Position numbers and translations under genes: made by a program
Notes under the pieces: model-generated
Seen by the model: only the letters and a program-made list of their open reading frames with translations
Databases searched by the model: none
Told to the model about the DNA's origin: nothing
Part shown: one piece after another, positions 1 to 11,755 of the stretch
How positions within the stretch are numbered: position 1 is the first letter of the stretch
How the letters are laid out: each line of letters opens with the position of its first letter
From: Pagrus major
Taxonomy: Eukaryota > Chordata > Actinopteri > Spariformes > Sparidae
Assembly (NCBI RefSeq): GCF_040436345.1
Contig: NC_133221.1
Coordinates: 28,255,008-28,319,007 of the forward strand
DNA: 64,000 bases
Reading direction: 5' to 3'

Positions 1-1609
1 TTGACTGTTTGTCTCGAATAAAAAAAGGATCCGTGTGGACATGTAGATAAGAAAGTCTGACAAAATTATTACGTAATGAGTCTATAAATATCTTCAAGGC
101 GCTATAAATAAATCGGCTCACAGTAATTTGAACTAGTTGGATCAGAAACGTGTCCTGGCAACGCATTTCCAAATGTTTTCATTCAGTTTGATCTGATTGT
201 TTCTAACAGCTGACGGGCTGTGAAAGCTGCACTGAAAAGAGATGACAGGAAGTGATGAGCTGAGATGAGAAATACGACAGTAATAGCCATCCTGCTCTCT
301 TTCTCCTTCTTCATACGATTTGTTTTTCCTTTCATTCTCGCTCCCTCCCATCCTCTCTCCCTCTCTGTTCGATCCCTCCGCTTGCCGCCTTTGAAGTTCC
401 TCCCCTCCAAGTTCAGAATGCTGTGTCTTGAGAGAGCGGAGGGGAGGAAGGAAGAGGAAACACCCCAACAACTTCAAAGGGCTTTTCTTGGGTTGTGGGA
501 AGGTGGGGGTTATTTTTAGCCTGCTGGTGCCCACTTACACACTTGAGCTGAAGGTGGAGGAGGAAGGCAGATAGAGGAAAAGGGTGCAGCGAGATCATGT
601 CACACGGTCAGTACTGCCTTACTGCCACCCTGTACACAAAAAGAGGGGGTTTTAACAATATGCTACATTGTATTGTTGAATTTTACACAGAGGACTTGAT
701 CTCAGAAATATAGCTGTACTGAGGGCTGCAAATGCGAAGATACAGTTATCTGTCGAAAGAGACGGTGTTATGGGTAATCATATGAGTATAGGAACTGTGT
801 TCAGTCCGTTTATGGATGTAACCAACACAGAATCTGCAGTGAATCACTAGATTTTAGTTAATTTCACTGTTGTCAGCTCAGCCATGATTACTTCCTGGTT
901 AATGATTGCAAAAACCACAGGTAAAAATCATGATGTGAATACTGTTGCAAATACCATGGTATATAGGTGTGTCACGATTCAGAACACCAGTTTGATTTGA
1001 ACATTTATGTCAGCACTGACGGCTCAGCCATTGTAAGACTATTGTATCTGGATTTGTCAAGATCAACAGATCATTGGTTTTATGTCGTTTACATTTTCAA
1101 ATTCTTTAAAAAACACAGGGGTACAACAACACCTTGTCTTTATTCTGGCAGCTCTTTGCAGGTAAGAGTTAGGCAAGTCCAAATAAGGATCTCTGAAAAG
1201 AAAAGTGAACCCAACATCTGTGGCGCTGTTGGAGTCACCTCTGGTGCCATTAAGTTGATCGTCCTCGTTCACACTGGATAAGTGTCTGGAAGTGCAGCTG
1301 CAGGCTATCGTTTAGCTAGCTAAGTCATCTCTGAAGTGTTGTTTCTTAAATTTCTGCAAATCCTTCTTTTGAATTTGATGATCGAAAGTTAAAGTTCATT
1401 GCGAACAATTTTCGATTTATAATTAAAATCACGGCTTCCCTAATGGTCTTGAATGAACTGCAGTGTATTCCAATGCTAATGCGTCAACTTGCTGTTGTAC
1501 ATAGTGCACATTACTGTACGTACTGCATTTTTACGGGGTGCAATAGCTTAGATTAGAAAAAGTGAATGAAATACTGTACATAGTGTTTGCAGAGTGTCTG
1601 TGCACTGTT

Positions 1610-2090
1610 ATGGGTAATAGTCAGTCCAGTCGCCAGAATATAATGATAGCAGTAAACATTTTTGCAGACCACGGATACGTCCAAGGTTGTGTCCCACACA
1701 AGCATATTATGTGGACATTATATGTTTATCAGCCATCTTTCACATCAGGAGGTGGAGGGAGTGCTGGTGACGTATTTACAAGCCAAAAATGCTACCAAAT
1801 GGCCGACCACAGTGACAAGTGACACCAGTGGATATTTTCAAGGAGACTTAGGGGTATTTCCAGCCGGTTTTGACGCCACGAAAATGGCTGAAATGTTTCA
1901 TGTGAGGTCAGACCATCTCCATTCGTGATCTTGGCAACCAAAACAGGTATTTTAAGCTAAACCATGATGTTTTCCTAACCCTAACCAAGTGGGTTGTGTG
2001 CCTAAACCTAACCAGAGCATTAGCACAGTTTTGTGACAAGAGAGAAATCTAAATAATTCAACCTAAACAAACGTGAAGTAGCGACATAAA
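1610..2090 (-). repeat. Dispersed repeat, family A (minus orientation)
   Basis: Read on the minus strand, this stretch resembles the copies at about 8550-8720, 13490-14090 and 23936-24830. Shared blocks include a pair of phrases built on GGTTAGGTTTAGG, an ACAAAAACCACTTGG-like block, and a block around GGCTGGAAA...CTTGAAAATATCCA. This is an interspersed non-coding element, probably a non-autonomous DNA transposon. Boundaries are approximate. Confidence 0.55.
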
Positions 2091-4523
2091 GAAACACTTA
2101 GTTTTAGCATATCTGCGGCTTTGCCGAAAACGTACTTAGCTAATATTTATTCTGGCTGATTAGGCTGCAACAGTAGGTTGTACAGGTAAAACACCCATCA
2201 GATCTCAACATTGCATTTGGCTGCCCTGTGTGTTAAACAAGCTGAGTGGTTGAGCTAACCTCCTCGATGCAGATGCAAACAGCATGTCACGGCCTTAAGG
2301 GAAAAGTACTATTTACCGATCTGCCTTGGGTTTTATTTGTATAGGTCATGCCATTCGATCTCTCTGTCATGATAACTTGGTACCCACCAAGGAAACTGCT
2401 GAGTGGTCACATTGCTAGAAAAGGTCCAGGCAACCTGCATTAGTCACCGAAAACACAGAAACAAGGTGGGTCAGAATTGAAGCAGAAAGTCAGTCTGTAA
2501 TCTGTGATGGATGTTAACAATGGACAGTTTCAGTTTTGGCTAATCTATCCAAACTCCTGGTGCTTGTTGTTCTGTTAGATCTATTTTTAGCAATATTTCC
2601 CTGTTCTGATATCGCAGCAATGTCTCTGATGAGTACAACTGGTTTACAACCTGACCAACGGCCAGAGCTACAACAATGAAACTAATCTAATTATCTGTAT
2701 TTTTCCTTTGTGTAAAATAAAGCCACATGAAAAGATATCTGCTCCACCTTATACAGAATACTGTACTGTTTGAAAAAACAAAGAAGAGTGAATAACGTTT
2801 ACTACAAAGGAAAATGATTGGATGATGAGATGCCAGGAGGCTGATGTATTTTGCCCATCAGGATTCTTGGCTCTGCATTCACATTTTCAGAAAGCCCACA
2901 CTCAATAACTTTGGATGAGTTTCATACCAGATGGGGAAACATTCATCAAAAATCCATAAAACATGTTACCTGACACTCATTACTCCGTTAATGATTTTAT
3001 CAATCTCTCATCTATGTTAATATCTTGTACAAAGGTCATAAAAGAAGCTAATAACATGATGATTTCCCACGATGATTACCTCCATTGCTCTTCCATTCTC
3101 TCATTACTTACTGTATTATCGTCATTATATTCTTTCTCATTACATTCTCTCATTACGCCCGCAATCATTTTGTCGGAGGAGCGGTCACATTTTCTAACCA
3201 CGTTCGTCTCAGCTTGAAATACGACTCCTCATATTTGCATGGCGCTCACAGAGAGGTGGTGACTAATCTGATATCCTCCCTCATCTGTTGCAATGAGTTC
3301 ACCACCCACCGTTTTCTCATGATGGATGGCTAGTAGGTGAAACACTGGGTCTTCAGAGGGAATCACTAATGTGACAGGGTTCAAGCGTATGACTAATGGA
3401 CTTCACTTTAATACACTCAGATTCAACACCTTCAGACCTACGAGGACAACATTCTCCTTCTGCCCTTTGGTTTATATTCACTCATGTTTTAAAGTCCAGC
3501 TAAAATTAAATTTTATGTTTATTTTCTGCTACAGAATATAAATGTCTTCTGTAAAGACCCAAAAAGACTGGGCCACTAGATGGCGAGCACTGCCATATTG
3601 CACTGTTTCCGCCCATACAACCTTTCCATTTCCATTGCATCAAACTAATTAAACAGAAACTTATCCGAAAAATTAACATTATTAATTGAATTGACTTCAA
3701 CTTCATAGTGTCCCATGTTTCCTCTGCTAGTATGGAGGAGGAGGCATCAGCCAGCCACCAGGGGGTGATCAAGATTTTTTTTTTTTCACTTTGGGGGATT
3801 TGTAATGTCATCCATCTTTATATACAATCACTGGTTCAGCCCTGTGAACCCCCATGCTTGACTTGATGCAAGAATAACAATGCTAACATTGCTTTGTTCC
3901 TGCTGGCACATCCTATTGTTCCCTGTACATCTGAAGTTACACACAGTACTAGCAGCCATGAAAATATTTTAAGTTGTAGTTAGAGGTCCAATACAACTAC
4001 AACTAAGTTCTGCACCATGACTTACTAAACGAGCTACCAAACAAATATTCAATCTCAAAAAAGCATGCTGCTTTAATCAGTCTGCAGGCTAGATAATTAT
4101 GCAACTAATAGCACATTGAACCACTTACAAACATGTCTTGTAAGTCCCAGTTACCAAGCAAGTTTTTTATACAGGGTCTCCATGGGCCTGCAGGTTTAGC
4201 TATCAATCAAATGTCTCTCTGTAATTTCAGTTGCACTTTACTGAATACATTAACAAATGAAAAATCTTTATATAAACTCTCTGCTTGGACAGCAATAGAG
4301 GACTTAGGAATGCTGTCAGTGGTTTAGCTGATATCGCCATGTTGGTGTTGTTGGAACATCATAATCATTGTTGTTCTAGGATCATCATTTCAACTGATAA
4401 AAAAGCGACAAGGTCAAATATTTGGAGCAAGCCATTGTAATGGGTTAAACACAGGACTCTCACTCAGGAGGACTGAGGTTTGTGTCCAGTTTGGAATATA
4501 TTCCTGACTTATTTCTACGTTAA

Positions 4524-4823
4524 AGTGATAGTTGGGGTCTTTTGATGTGGAGTTGTATGAGGTATTTATCCCTCGTCAGTGTATCACCTGCAGTAGACGA
4601 CCATCAGTTCTCCCTCTGTGTGGAGAAGCAGCTCGTAGCACCGACAGGGAAGCAGAGCATTGTACTGCTAAACTGTACTGACAGCAAGACTTGCAGGTAA
4701 GTTTACGCTGTATTATGAATATGTTTGGCGCTTAACATGCCATTGGTCATCTACTGCAGGTAAAACACTGACTAGGGATAAGTACCTCGTACAACCCCAG
4801 ACCAAAAAACCCAAACTATGACT
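4524..4823. mobile_element. TTAA-flanked MITE with ~79-bp terminal inverted repeats
   Basis: The left end from 4524 (AGTGATAGTTGGGG) matches the reverse complement of the right end (AGTCATAGTTTGGG). The match continues for about 79 bases with roughly 14 mismatches. TTAA lies immediately outside both ends (4520-4523 and 4824-4827). Long terminal inverted repeats, a TTAA target-site duplication and a 300-base non-coding interior fit a piggyBac-type non-autonomous element. The superfamily is inferred from the TTAA only. Confidence 0.8.
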
Positions 4824-6839
4824 TTAACTTCAGTTACTAGTTTGACTTTTCCCCCAGTTTTCTTAGTTTGGCTTGGTTTGGGAAACAAAAGCACGTGACA
4901 GTGTAGGAAAAGATGGTTTAGATTGAAATAGACCCTTCACCATGTCCTAGAAAGGATAACTGTTTATTTTTCTGGTCTTCTTCCTGAGTTGCAAAGCTGT
5001 GACCTTACAAAAACATTAATGGTCAGTTTCAATGATGGTCCAGGACCAACGTTAATAATGATGTTCTAGGAACAACACCAACACAGCGATATCAAATAGT
5101 GCATCTGTCAGCAGTTTGTCCAGCTAGTTGTTGACCTTTGAGGCTTCAATGCCGACAGAAAAGACTACGCTTCATACGTTCAGCAGCACATCAGCAGAAT
5201 TTACTGCTATTCTCCTCTGATTTACATTTCAGCCTGTGATCTCTCTGTTACTGTACGCCTCATTCAACACAGCAACTAGACTGTTTGAATGCTGCCCAAC
5301 ACCCTTCAATAGACACACATGAGGCACGCAGCACCTATAATATTCACAGTTGCGCGCCAATCGAGTTTGAGACGTAAAAGAATCTTTTGAACATTTATTG
5401 GACGGAAGAGTAAGAATCACCAACTCAGACAAATCTGTCTGACTTTTCATGTGTATCGCAAGTCATGTTGCCCTTGGATAAGACACATCTGGTCTGGAAT
5501 GAGGATGCAGTGTGACGTCTGCCATGTATGTTCTTCCTCTCCCGATGAAGCCCACTGCTTTGCTTACAGCCCCTCAGGCACAAACTGACTGCTATTTAAA
5601 CAGCGCTGGTGAGCAAAGAATAAGGCACCATCAGCTCCCCAGTGAAGCTCACTTTGATGAATGAGCAGAGGTGTAAAGTATAGATTACCATTTTTGTTGT
5701 AGTGTCGAAACTGCATGTATGCACTTCCCTCGAGAGCTTTGTACTGTGTGCGTCTGTGGGTTTGCGTGAATGCACTTACACACATGCTTGCGTGAACTTT
5801 TGTTTGTGGGTGTGAGTGCATGCAGGTTTGTGTGCGATCTGTATGTTTTAAATTCTGTCGCATGCTCTGTTGTCTCCAGTTGAATAATGTATAGGGTGCA
5901 TGTATTCCATCTTTCTACTGTCACACTGTTAACCCCTCCACTCCTGGAGAGCTGCTGGCTAAACGTTGTCCATATGAGCAACATTTAAAGCAGCAGGAGG
6001 CAAAGTATTTGGGTAAAACTACAATGATCTCAGCAGCTTTAATTGCAAAGTGGGGCTAAGTGAGAGTCTATAGAACCATATTATTTACTCAAATTCAAGG
6101 TGAATAGTGAAAGATGAAGCTGGATTCACCAATATTGCTTTCCTTCCATAACCATATCTGATTTTGTTCATTATTTTTACTGTATTCATTTGGCCTGATA
6201 TTATGTTCACGTCCAATTCTGGAGAGGGGTGAGGGAATAAATCCACAATGAAACCTTGCCCACCTCTGTACGATGAAAGCCTTGACGACTTTGTGGTCCT
6301 GGTACTCCGTGCTAAATACGTCCATTGCGTTTCCGACAGGAGACAGCAAGAAAGGCGGCTGGTGGACTCTGGTAGTCTTTTGGACAACCAGAGGGAGGGA
6401 GGGTCATGGGTGGGGCCAGTGCCCACTGCTGCATACCTGTTCTCGGCTGTGCCCTGGTAGTCCGCTGGACAAAGTCTCCCTGGTCTCTTCGGTATTCTTT
6501 GGTATAAAGCTGACCGACCAACTTTGTAAACTTTCACTTGCTCTGTGCAGATGACTGGTGTCATTTTACAGAACTTCTGGATGTTAGAGTTGAAATTCTG
6601 ATTCTGAATGTCCTCTGCAATTTAAGGCCAGCAGTGTGCTACATGCAAGCTAACTGTTCTTGCTGTTCTCTTCCCTGTTACCTGTCGTTTTCCCACCCCA
6701 ACTTCTCATCTCTCAAGTCTCTTGATCAGAATCCCTCACCCTAACTCTCACTCGTACTCTTCTCTCTTGCTCCCCACATGTACCACTCCCCAGTTCTCAC
6801 TTTAACCCTGCTTCTCTCCTCCTCTGTGTCCTCTTGCAG

Positions 6840-9800
6840 GAGTGTGCCTGGTGCTGGGTTGCATGATCTTCCCCGACGGATGGGACGCCGAGGTGATTCG
6901 GGACATGTGCGGGGAGCAGACAGGGAAATACTCCCTAGGCGATTGCTCTGTACGCTGGGCCTATATGCTGGCCATCATGGGCATCCTGGACGCCCTCATT
7001 CTCTCCTTCCTGGCCTTCGTCCTGGGTAACCGGCAGACGGACTTCTATCTTGATGATTTGCAGACAGACAACAAAGGTGAGCAAAGGAATGATAAAACAC
7101 AATGCTTTTTAAGAGTAGTAATGGCCTAAATGTGACACTTAATGCTTGATTTGGTCTGCCTTGTCTGGATATATAGATGGGTCTTTGTTCTCATACAGAA
7201 GTTAACAAAGAAGGTTCCTCAATTCTAACTGATAACCATTGCAGCTGTTGCTGGCTGATTTGAGTATCTATGGTAACTAGCTAGTTTAGTCTAGTTTGAA
7301 ACTATGAGTTGGCTGAAAACTCCATCTCTAGCCTAAGGCTGTTAGAATTATATCATATCATATCCATATTTGGGTTGAAAATATTAAAAAGTCAGCTAAA
7401 GCCACATGTCTGAGGGAAAGAGTCAGTATTCTCACCAGCTGATGATCCATGTAGGAACTGTTAGGATTCTTAGGCCGACTATAGAAAACCATACCGTGGT
7501 AAGCAACACAGAGGTTTGAATTATGCTTTATTGTCACTTACACAAGAGAAAAGGCTTGATGAGAGCTAATGATGAGGTTGGGAAACGAACGCTATCTCAG
7601 GTCTGATTTGGCTGGGGTTACTGGAGTGGAAACTCCCCTGAATCTGATAAAGAGCGCTAACGTTAAACTCTAAACTGTGATATACTGGTAGTAGCAAAAT
7701 AGCTGCTGACATGGTAGATGTGCCAGTCCTGAACACAGCTTCTTGTAATGTAACATAGCCCCAAATAATAACATAGTTATTCGCAAAAGACAGCGACTTT
7801 TTGTGCTATTTGTGTAACTATTGGCATCTACCTCATTTGGGCCTATTGTTTCAAAACGTGGAGCGCTTCAGGTTGTTTCATTTGGGCATGAACACAGAAA
7901 TTACACTCGGGTTGCTTGGTGAAACAATCAGGCCGAGATTTGCCTTGGGACGGTGGTCTCGGCTCACCTCCACTCGAACTCAGGAACAGTTTGTTTGTAG
8001 TCAGAAAGCAATTGACCCTACCATCTGAAATAACTGGCCTGATGGTTAAAGATAATCTAATAAGGCATACCTAATGTGCTGTATGAAAAACAACTGCCGT
8101 GCAAGTGTGTGCTGGTATGGACTCATCAGAGCTGTTCTACAACACGAGGCAGCACGTCTTCTAATAAGACATTGTTTTCTGGCTATTTGTTTAATTCAAG
8201 GAACTCTGGTATATAATCCACACATAAACACAATGAAAACAATTAGCAATACAAGCACTTACAAAGAAAGAAAAGAATGAGGAGGAAGTGTTTTGAGGTG
8301 AATCATCCGGCGACCATGGCATTTGTTATGGGGCCGCTCTTGACTGTTGCTGTTCACACAAATGAACCAAGAGGAAAAAGCAACAACTGTATTAAATGAG
8401 TCCCTGAGTCAAAAGCAAACAAAAACTACTGGTCCAATACATCCTCGTACCTAAACGACTGAATAGGTCGATTGCCAGTGACACCCAAAAAGACATTACC
8501 GTTGAAACGTAGCAGCAACAGGCATAACAGACCTTCATCTTACACTCACTGTTTGGTTAGGTCTAGGAAAACATCATGGTTTGGGTTAAAATAACTACGT
8601 TATGTATGTAAATTCAGTTATGTTATGAATGTGATGTACCTTAACTATGTTAGTGAGTTAAAATAACTCACTGTTGACATTTTGATTCACACCAGAAATA
8701 AACGGCAGTCTCCTCCGTGCAGCTTTTGCCGTGTAACGATGGGTCATAATAAGCTCCTGCACAGTCAGCTTATAAGGTTATTTTTCTAAAGATGACGGGC
8801 TGGCAGGTCTGAAAATGCCCTAAATTCACATTTTTATTCTACAAGCCTTTAAAAGCACATTAACATAAACCTGAGTTAAAATCTAAAGGAAATAAGAAGA
8901 GAAGGAGCCTGGTGTGGAATACAGTAACTCCCTGCCTCTAAAGGAGGGTTAGCCAGTCAATCTTCATCCAGCTCTAATTTTCGAGGCCTTAACTCTGAGG
9001 CCATTAACGTGAACGAAATTTGCAGCAGTTGAAAAATGACTGCACTCCAACCTGACCTCAGTGCCAAATTGCTTTCGGTGCTGTATCCAAGTGCAGGAGA
9101 GAGCCCTCCAGCGGGCTCCTGACAGTTTGCATGATGTTGCATCAGGAACACTTGAATTGCATTGTTTCAGCTGTATGAAACGAGAGGAAGAGGAGGAAAG
9201 GAATGGCAGAAGAAGGTGGTGGAGGGGCAACAGTGAAAGATACAATACAATAACAACAAAAAAAAAACAGAAAGACTCCTTACATAAGGATTATGTGTTT
9301 GATTTGACTCAATAACCAGATGTACAACAACACAAAGAGAAACAGAGATGTGTGACAGGAGACATAGTAGACTGAGAGATATACAGACAGATAGAGTAAC
9401 GGAGAGAGGGGGAGTGAGAGGAAGAGATAAAGACAGAGAAAAGTGACATAAGATGTCTCGCTTCTCCGACGGTCTATCTCCATGATGGTTTCCATGGTAA
9501 CTGGAGATATTCCAGAGCGTGGGCGTGTCTTTCTGTTCTTATCTGATTAACCTCACTAACAGTCTCAGTGATTTTACACATTTCATGCATCTAATGCTCC
9601 AGCAGCTGTGTGAAGTTCCTTTTATCGCTCGCATTTCTTTTATAGAAACAAACGTCCCTCAGCTTCTGTATAGCAGCTGATAGGACGAAACTATGTGACA
9701 ACCTGCAGGCAGTTCAGGACAGCATGTGTTGTCCATCTAATTGACAGTGCATCAGATCAATAACAAGAAAAATACCAGTGGGTTTATATATCAACATATG

Positions 9801-11623
9801 CTGTAACAATAATTATTATTTTCACAGTACAGGAACCTTTTAAGCAGAAATAAATTGACTACAACAAACAAACAAAATGAATACAAAATGTGTACTTTTT
9901 GACCAAAATAAAATTGTTTTTCACCACCAAGTGATGAGCTAAGTGTTTAACTCAGATTAACATAAGCTGATTCCTGTTTTGCACAAATATGCACTTTTTC
10001 TGCTCCTGCCTCACTGTGTTTATGCCAACACCTTTGTTCTTCTTTGTCCTTGCAGATTTTGCTGTGTCGAGGGTAAGTTGACTTTTTGCTTTATACATTT
10101 CATGTGCACTATTGTTTGAGGAATACATTAACATTTGCCTGCGCAAAGCCTCATTAACTTTTGAGCATAGTACAGTGCATAGCCACACATACTGACAGTG
10201 GAGTCTTGTTTTCCTGCTGGCATACAGATTGTAAGGTCATTTGTCACTTTGAGGCTGTTAGCATTTGGTATCAATATCCATCCTGAGTGATCCGATCACA
10301 GGCGAACAGCTCTAAGTACAGACCAATCACTCAGAGCACATTCGGAGACGGTCTACGACGCATTTGTCCACATTGTTTTAAGCAGTGCGTCCAGAGCCAC
10401 ATTGAAGAAGCACCTGCTCAACTGACGTCCTCCATAAAACAAGCCACATCAACAGACATAATGGATTACACAGTGTCTGATTTACATGTGAAAGTAAATA
10501 ACGTGTTCGTGCTCTCTTAACCTGCCAGTGTTAGTATCAGATTTCTGTTTCAACTAAGCTTTGAACTAGTAATGGCAATATACCCAGACTCCATGACAAA
10601 TGGCGTGATTTTAAGAGTTGTTGACTGAAGGGAAACTTGACAAACTTTGCTAAACTTTGCTACTGCAAATTAAAAGTTATTCATGCCTTCTTGTAAATTC
10701 GACATTAAATGAAACACATTAGGTTGTTTCTTTCCTTGTAAAAAGAGTTAGTTTGTCGCAGCAACACTGTACCAACCCGTCTGTCTGTGTGTCTGAAGTG
10801 CGTCTTACCTGCGAACATGTAGCAGCTGTTTGAACACACTGTTACACTAAATTTATAAGAGAAGATGTCATTTTACAGTAACTAATATAGGCAAATTCCT
10901 AGATGTTCATGGAGAAAGTCACCAGACTCCCTTATGAAATCGCAAAATTTTGTGAGCTGTGGACGCTGCCTTCAACGCATTCTTAACTATTTGGGCCATC
11001 TTGTTTATTCGGCAAACATTATACATGAAGGTTTTTCTTTATTTTGGTTAAAAAAAAACTTGTTGTTTGTTGTATGTTTTTGTTTGCATATACTGTGAAG
11101 TGGGGAAGTGAGATCCAATCACAAGAGGTCACTCGAGATGTATGTCAAGACGCATTTTAATACCAGGTGCTAACTGACGGGCGTTAAGCTGTTTGGTCGT
11201 GATCAGACGCATGTTGATAAGAGATGTGAACAGCCTCACAGGGATATCCCAACCTTTAGTCTGTAGTGTGGGTCAAGCTCTAAACACACCAGATCCTTTA
11301 CTTACCTTCCCGTTGCCCCCACGTTTTTTGACTCAGTTTATAACAGAAGCCTTATGTAAAAAAAAACGTTGTCTCGAAGCCCAAGTGACCCTGATGATAT
11401 CACTTTGACATCACCCATCTTTGACTCAACCTCCCCGTCACCAGTAAACTGATGTTTATATGTGAAACTGTAGCATTTTTTCCTTACATGTTCATTCATG
11501 ATGCTTAATTTTGGATGGCCTCAGTCTCTGAATCTGTACAATGAGAACCTTCTGTGTTGTTTCCCTCAGATTGAGGTGCGGGACAGAAGAGAGCCAAGGT
11601 ACGGAGTGCAGCGTCTTCACTGA
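6840..11623 (+). CDS. lhfpl4: LHFPL tetraspan family protein, LHFPL4-like (5' exon missing, 3' exons proposed)
   Basis: This is the C-terminal part of a four-pass membrane protein of the LHFPL family. The certain exon, 6840-7076, follows a CTCTTGCAG acceptor and ends at AAAG|GTGAGC. It encodes 78 full codons: the end of TM3 ([10 protein letters not shown]), the second extracellular loop with two cysteines ([19 protein letters not shown]), and TM4 ([20 protein letters not shown]) followed by VLGNRQTD. The remembered human LHFPL4 shares [24 protein letters not shown] and NKDF; LHFPL3 and LHFPL5 differ there. LHFPL4 is an auxiliary subunit that helps cluster synaptic GABA-A receptors with neuroligin-2. 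Proposed joined exons are 6840-7076, 10056-10072 and 11570-11623. The large first exon, expected to encode TM1-TM3, is not in this window. Paralogue identity is moderately sure, family identity very sure; the two small 3' exons are less certain. Confidence 0.85.
7077..10055 (+). other. LHFPL intron, no exon seen
   Basis: The sequence lies between a good donor at 7077 and the acceptor before 10056. It is AT-rich and without recognisable coding sequence. A family A dispersed-repeat fragment sits near 8550-8720 and a GA-rich tract near 9325-9450. Confidence 0.6.
8550..8720 (+). repeat. Dispersed repeat, family A fragment
   Basis: The fragment contains GGTTAGGTCTAGGAAAACAT followed by a GGTTTGGGTTAAAATAA-like block, the same word order as in the copies at 13490-14090 and (inverted) 1610-2090. 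Ends are not resolved. Confidence 0.45.
10056..10072 (+). CDS. lhfpl4: LHFPL micro-exon (17 bases), proposed
   Basis: A strong acceptor (CTTTGTCCTTGCAG) and a consensus donor (GGGTAAGT) bracket 17 bases. They join in frame to the previous exon (phase-1 G plus AT gives Asp) and encode Asp-Phe-Ala-Val-Ser-Arg. The Asn-Lys-Asp-Phe junction matches the remembered LHFPL4 tail. The exon is too short to be seen as an open frame; the support is the paired splice sites and the reading phase. Confidence 0.65.
10262..11185 (+). repeat. Dispersed repeat, family B, with inverted ends
   Basis: The left end (GGTATCAATATCCATCCTGA, GTGATCCGATCAC) and the right end (GAAGTGAGATCCAATCACAA, then ACGCATTTTAATACCAGGTG) both recur in the copy at about 26085-26860, which is in the opposite orientation. 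The interior also matches it: TTAGGTTGTTTCTTTCCTT and GCAAAATTTTGTGAG have reverse-complement counterparts there. This is a non-coding interspersed element, probably a non-autonomous DNA transposon, inside the LHFPL intron. Confidence 0.55.
11570..11623 (+). CDS. lhfpl4: Possible terminal LHFPL exon
   Basis: A pyrimidine-rich acceptor (GTTGTTTCCCTCAG) precedes 17 codons plus TGA, in frame with the 17-base micro-exon. The peptide is short and basic ([17 protein letters not shown]). I do not recognise it in other LHFPL proteins, so this could be a lineage-specific or alternative C-terminus, or a chance match. A (TTCTC)n tract starts about 20 bases after the stop and would be in the 3' UTR. Confidence 0.4.
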   Translation: MEVRDRREPRYGVQRLH

Positions 11624-11645
11624 GGGCAACAACGGCACTGGAAAA

Positions 11646-11755
11646 CTTCTCTTCTCTTCTCTTCTCTGCTCTTCTCTTCTCTTCTCTTCTCTTCTCTTCT
11701 CTTCTCTCACCCATCTGTTTCTCTCTCTCCTCTTCTCTTCTTTTCTCTTCTCTCC
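11646..11755 (+). repeat. (TTCTC)n pentanucleotide microsatellite
   Basis: A nearly perfect run of TTCTC units from 11646 to about 11708 is followed by degenerate CT-rich sequence to 11755. The antisense open frames across it, rich in Arg-Glu-Glu-Lys, are repeat translations. Confidence 0.9.

Larger units (their letters stand above)
1..6839. other. Non-coding sequence left of the LHFPL exon (probably intron)
   Basis: I find no exon that I can support in this stretch. It ends in a good polypyrimidine tract and AG acceptor directly before the LHFPL exon at 6840, so most of it is probably the intron between the large first LHFPL exon (outside the window) and the exon seen here. It contains a purine/pyrimidine-biased stretch near 290-520, a dispersed repeat copy at about 1610-2090 and a TTAA-flanked inverted-repeat element at 4524-4823. 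The open frames here are short, lack recognisable domains and overlap each other on both strands. Confidence 0.6.

Noticed and set aside
142..598. Overlapping frames near the left edge (up to 130 codons)
   Set aside because: Pyrimidine-rich sequence open in several frames on both strands; no homology recognised.
6085..6564. 159-codon minus-strand frame
   Set aside because: No recognisable domain, overlapping frames on both strands and no supporting splice sites.
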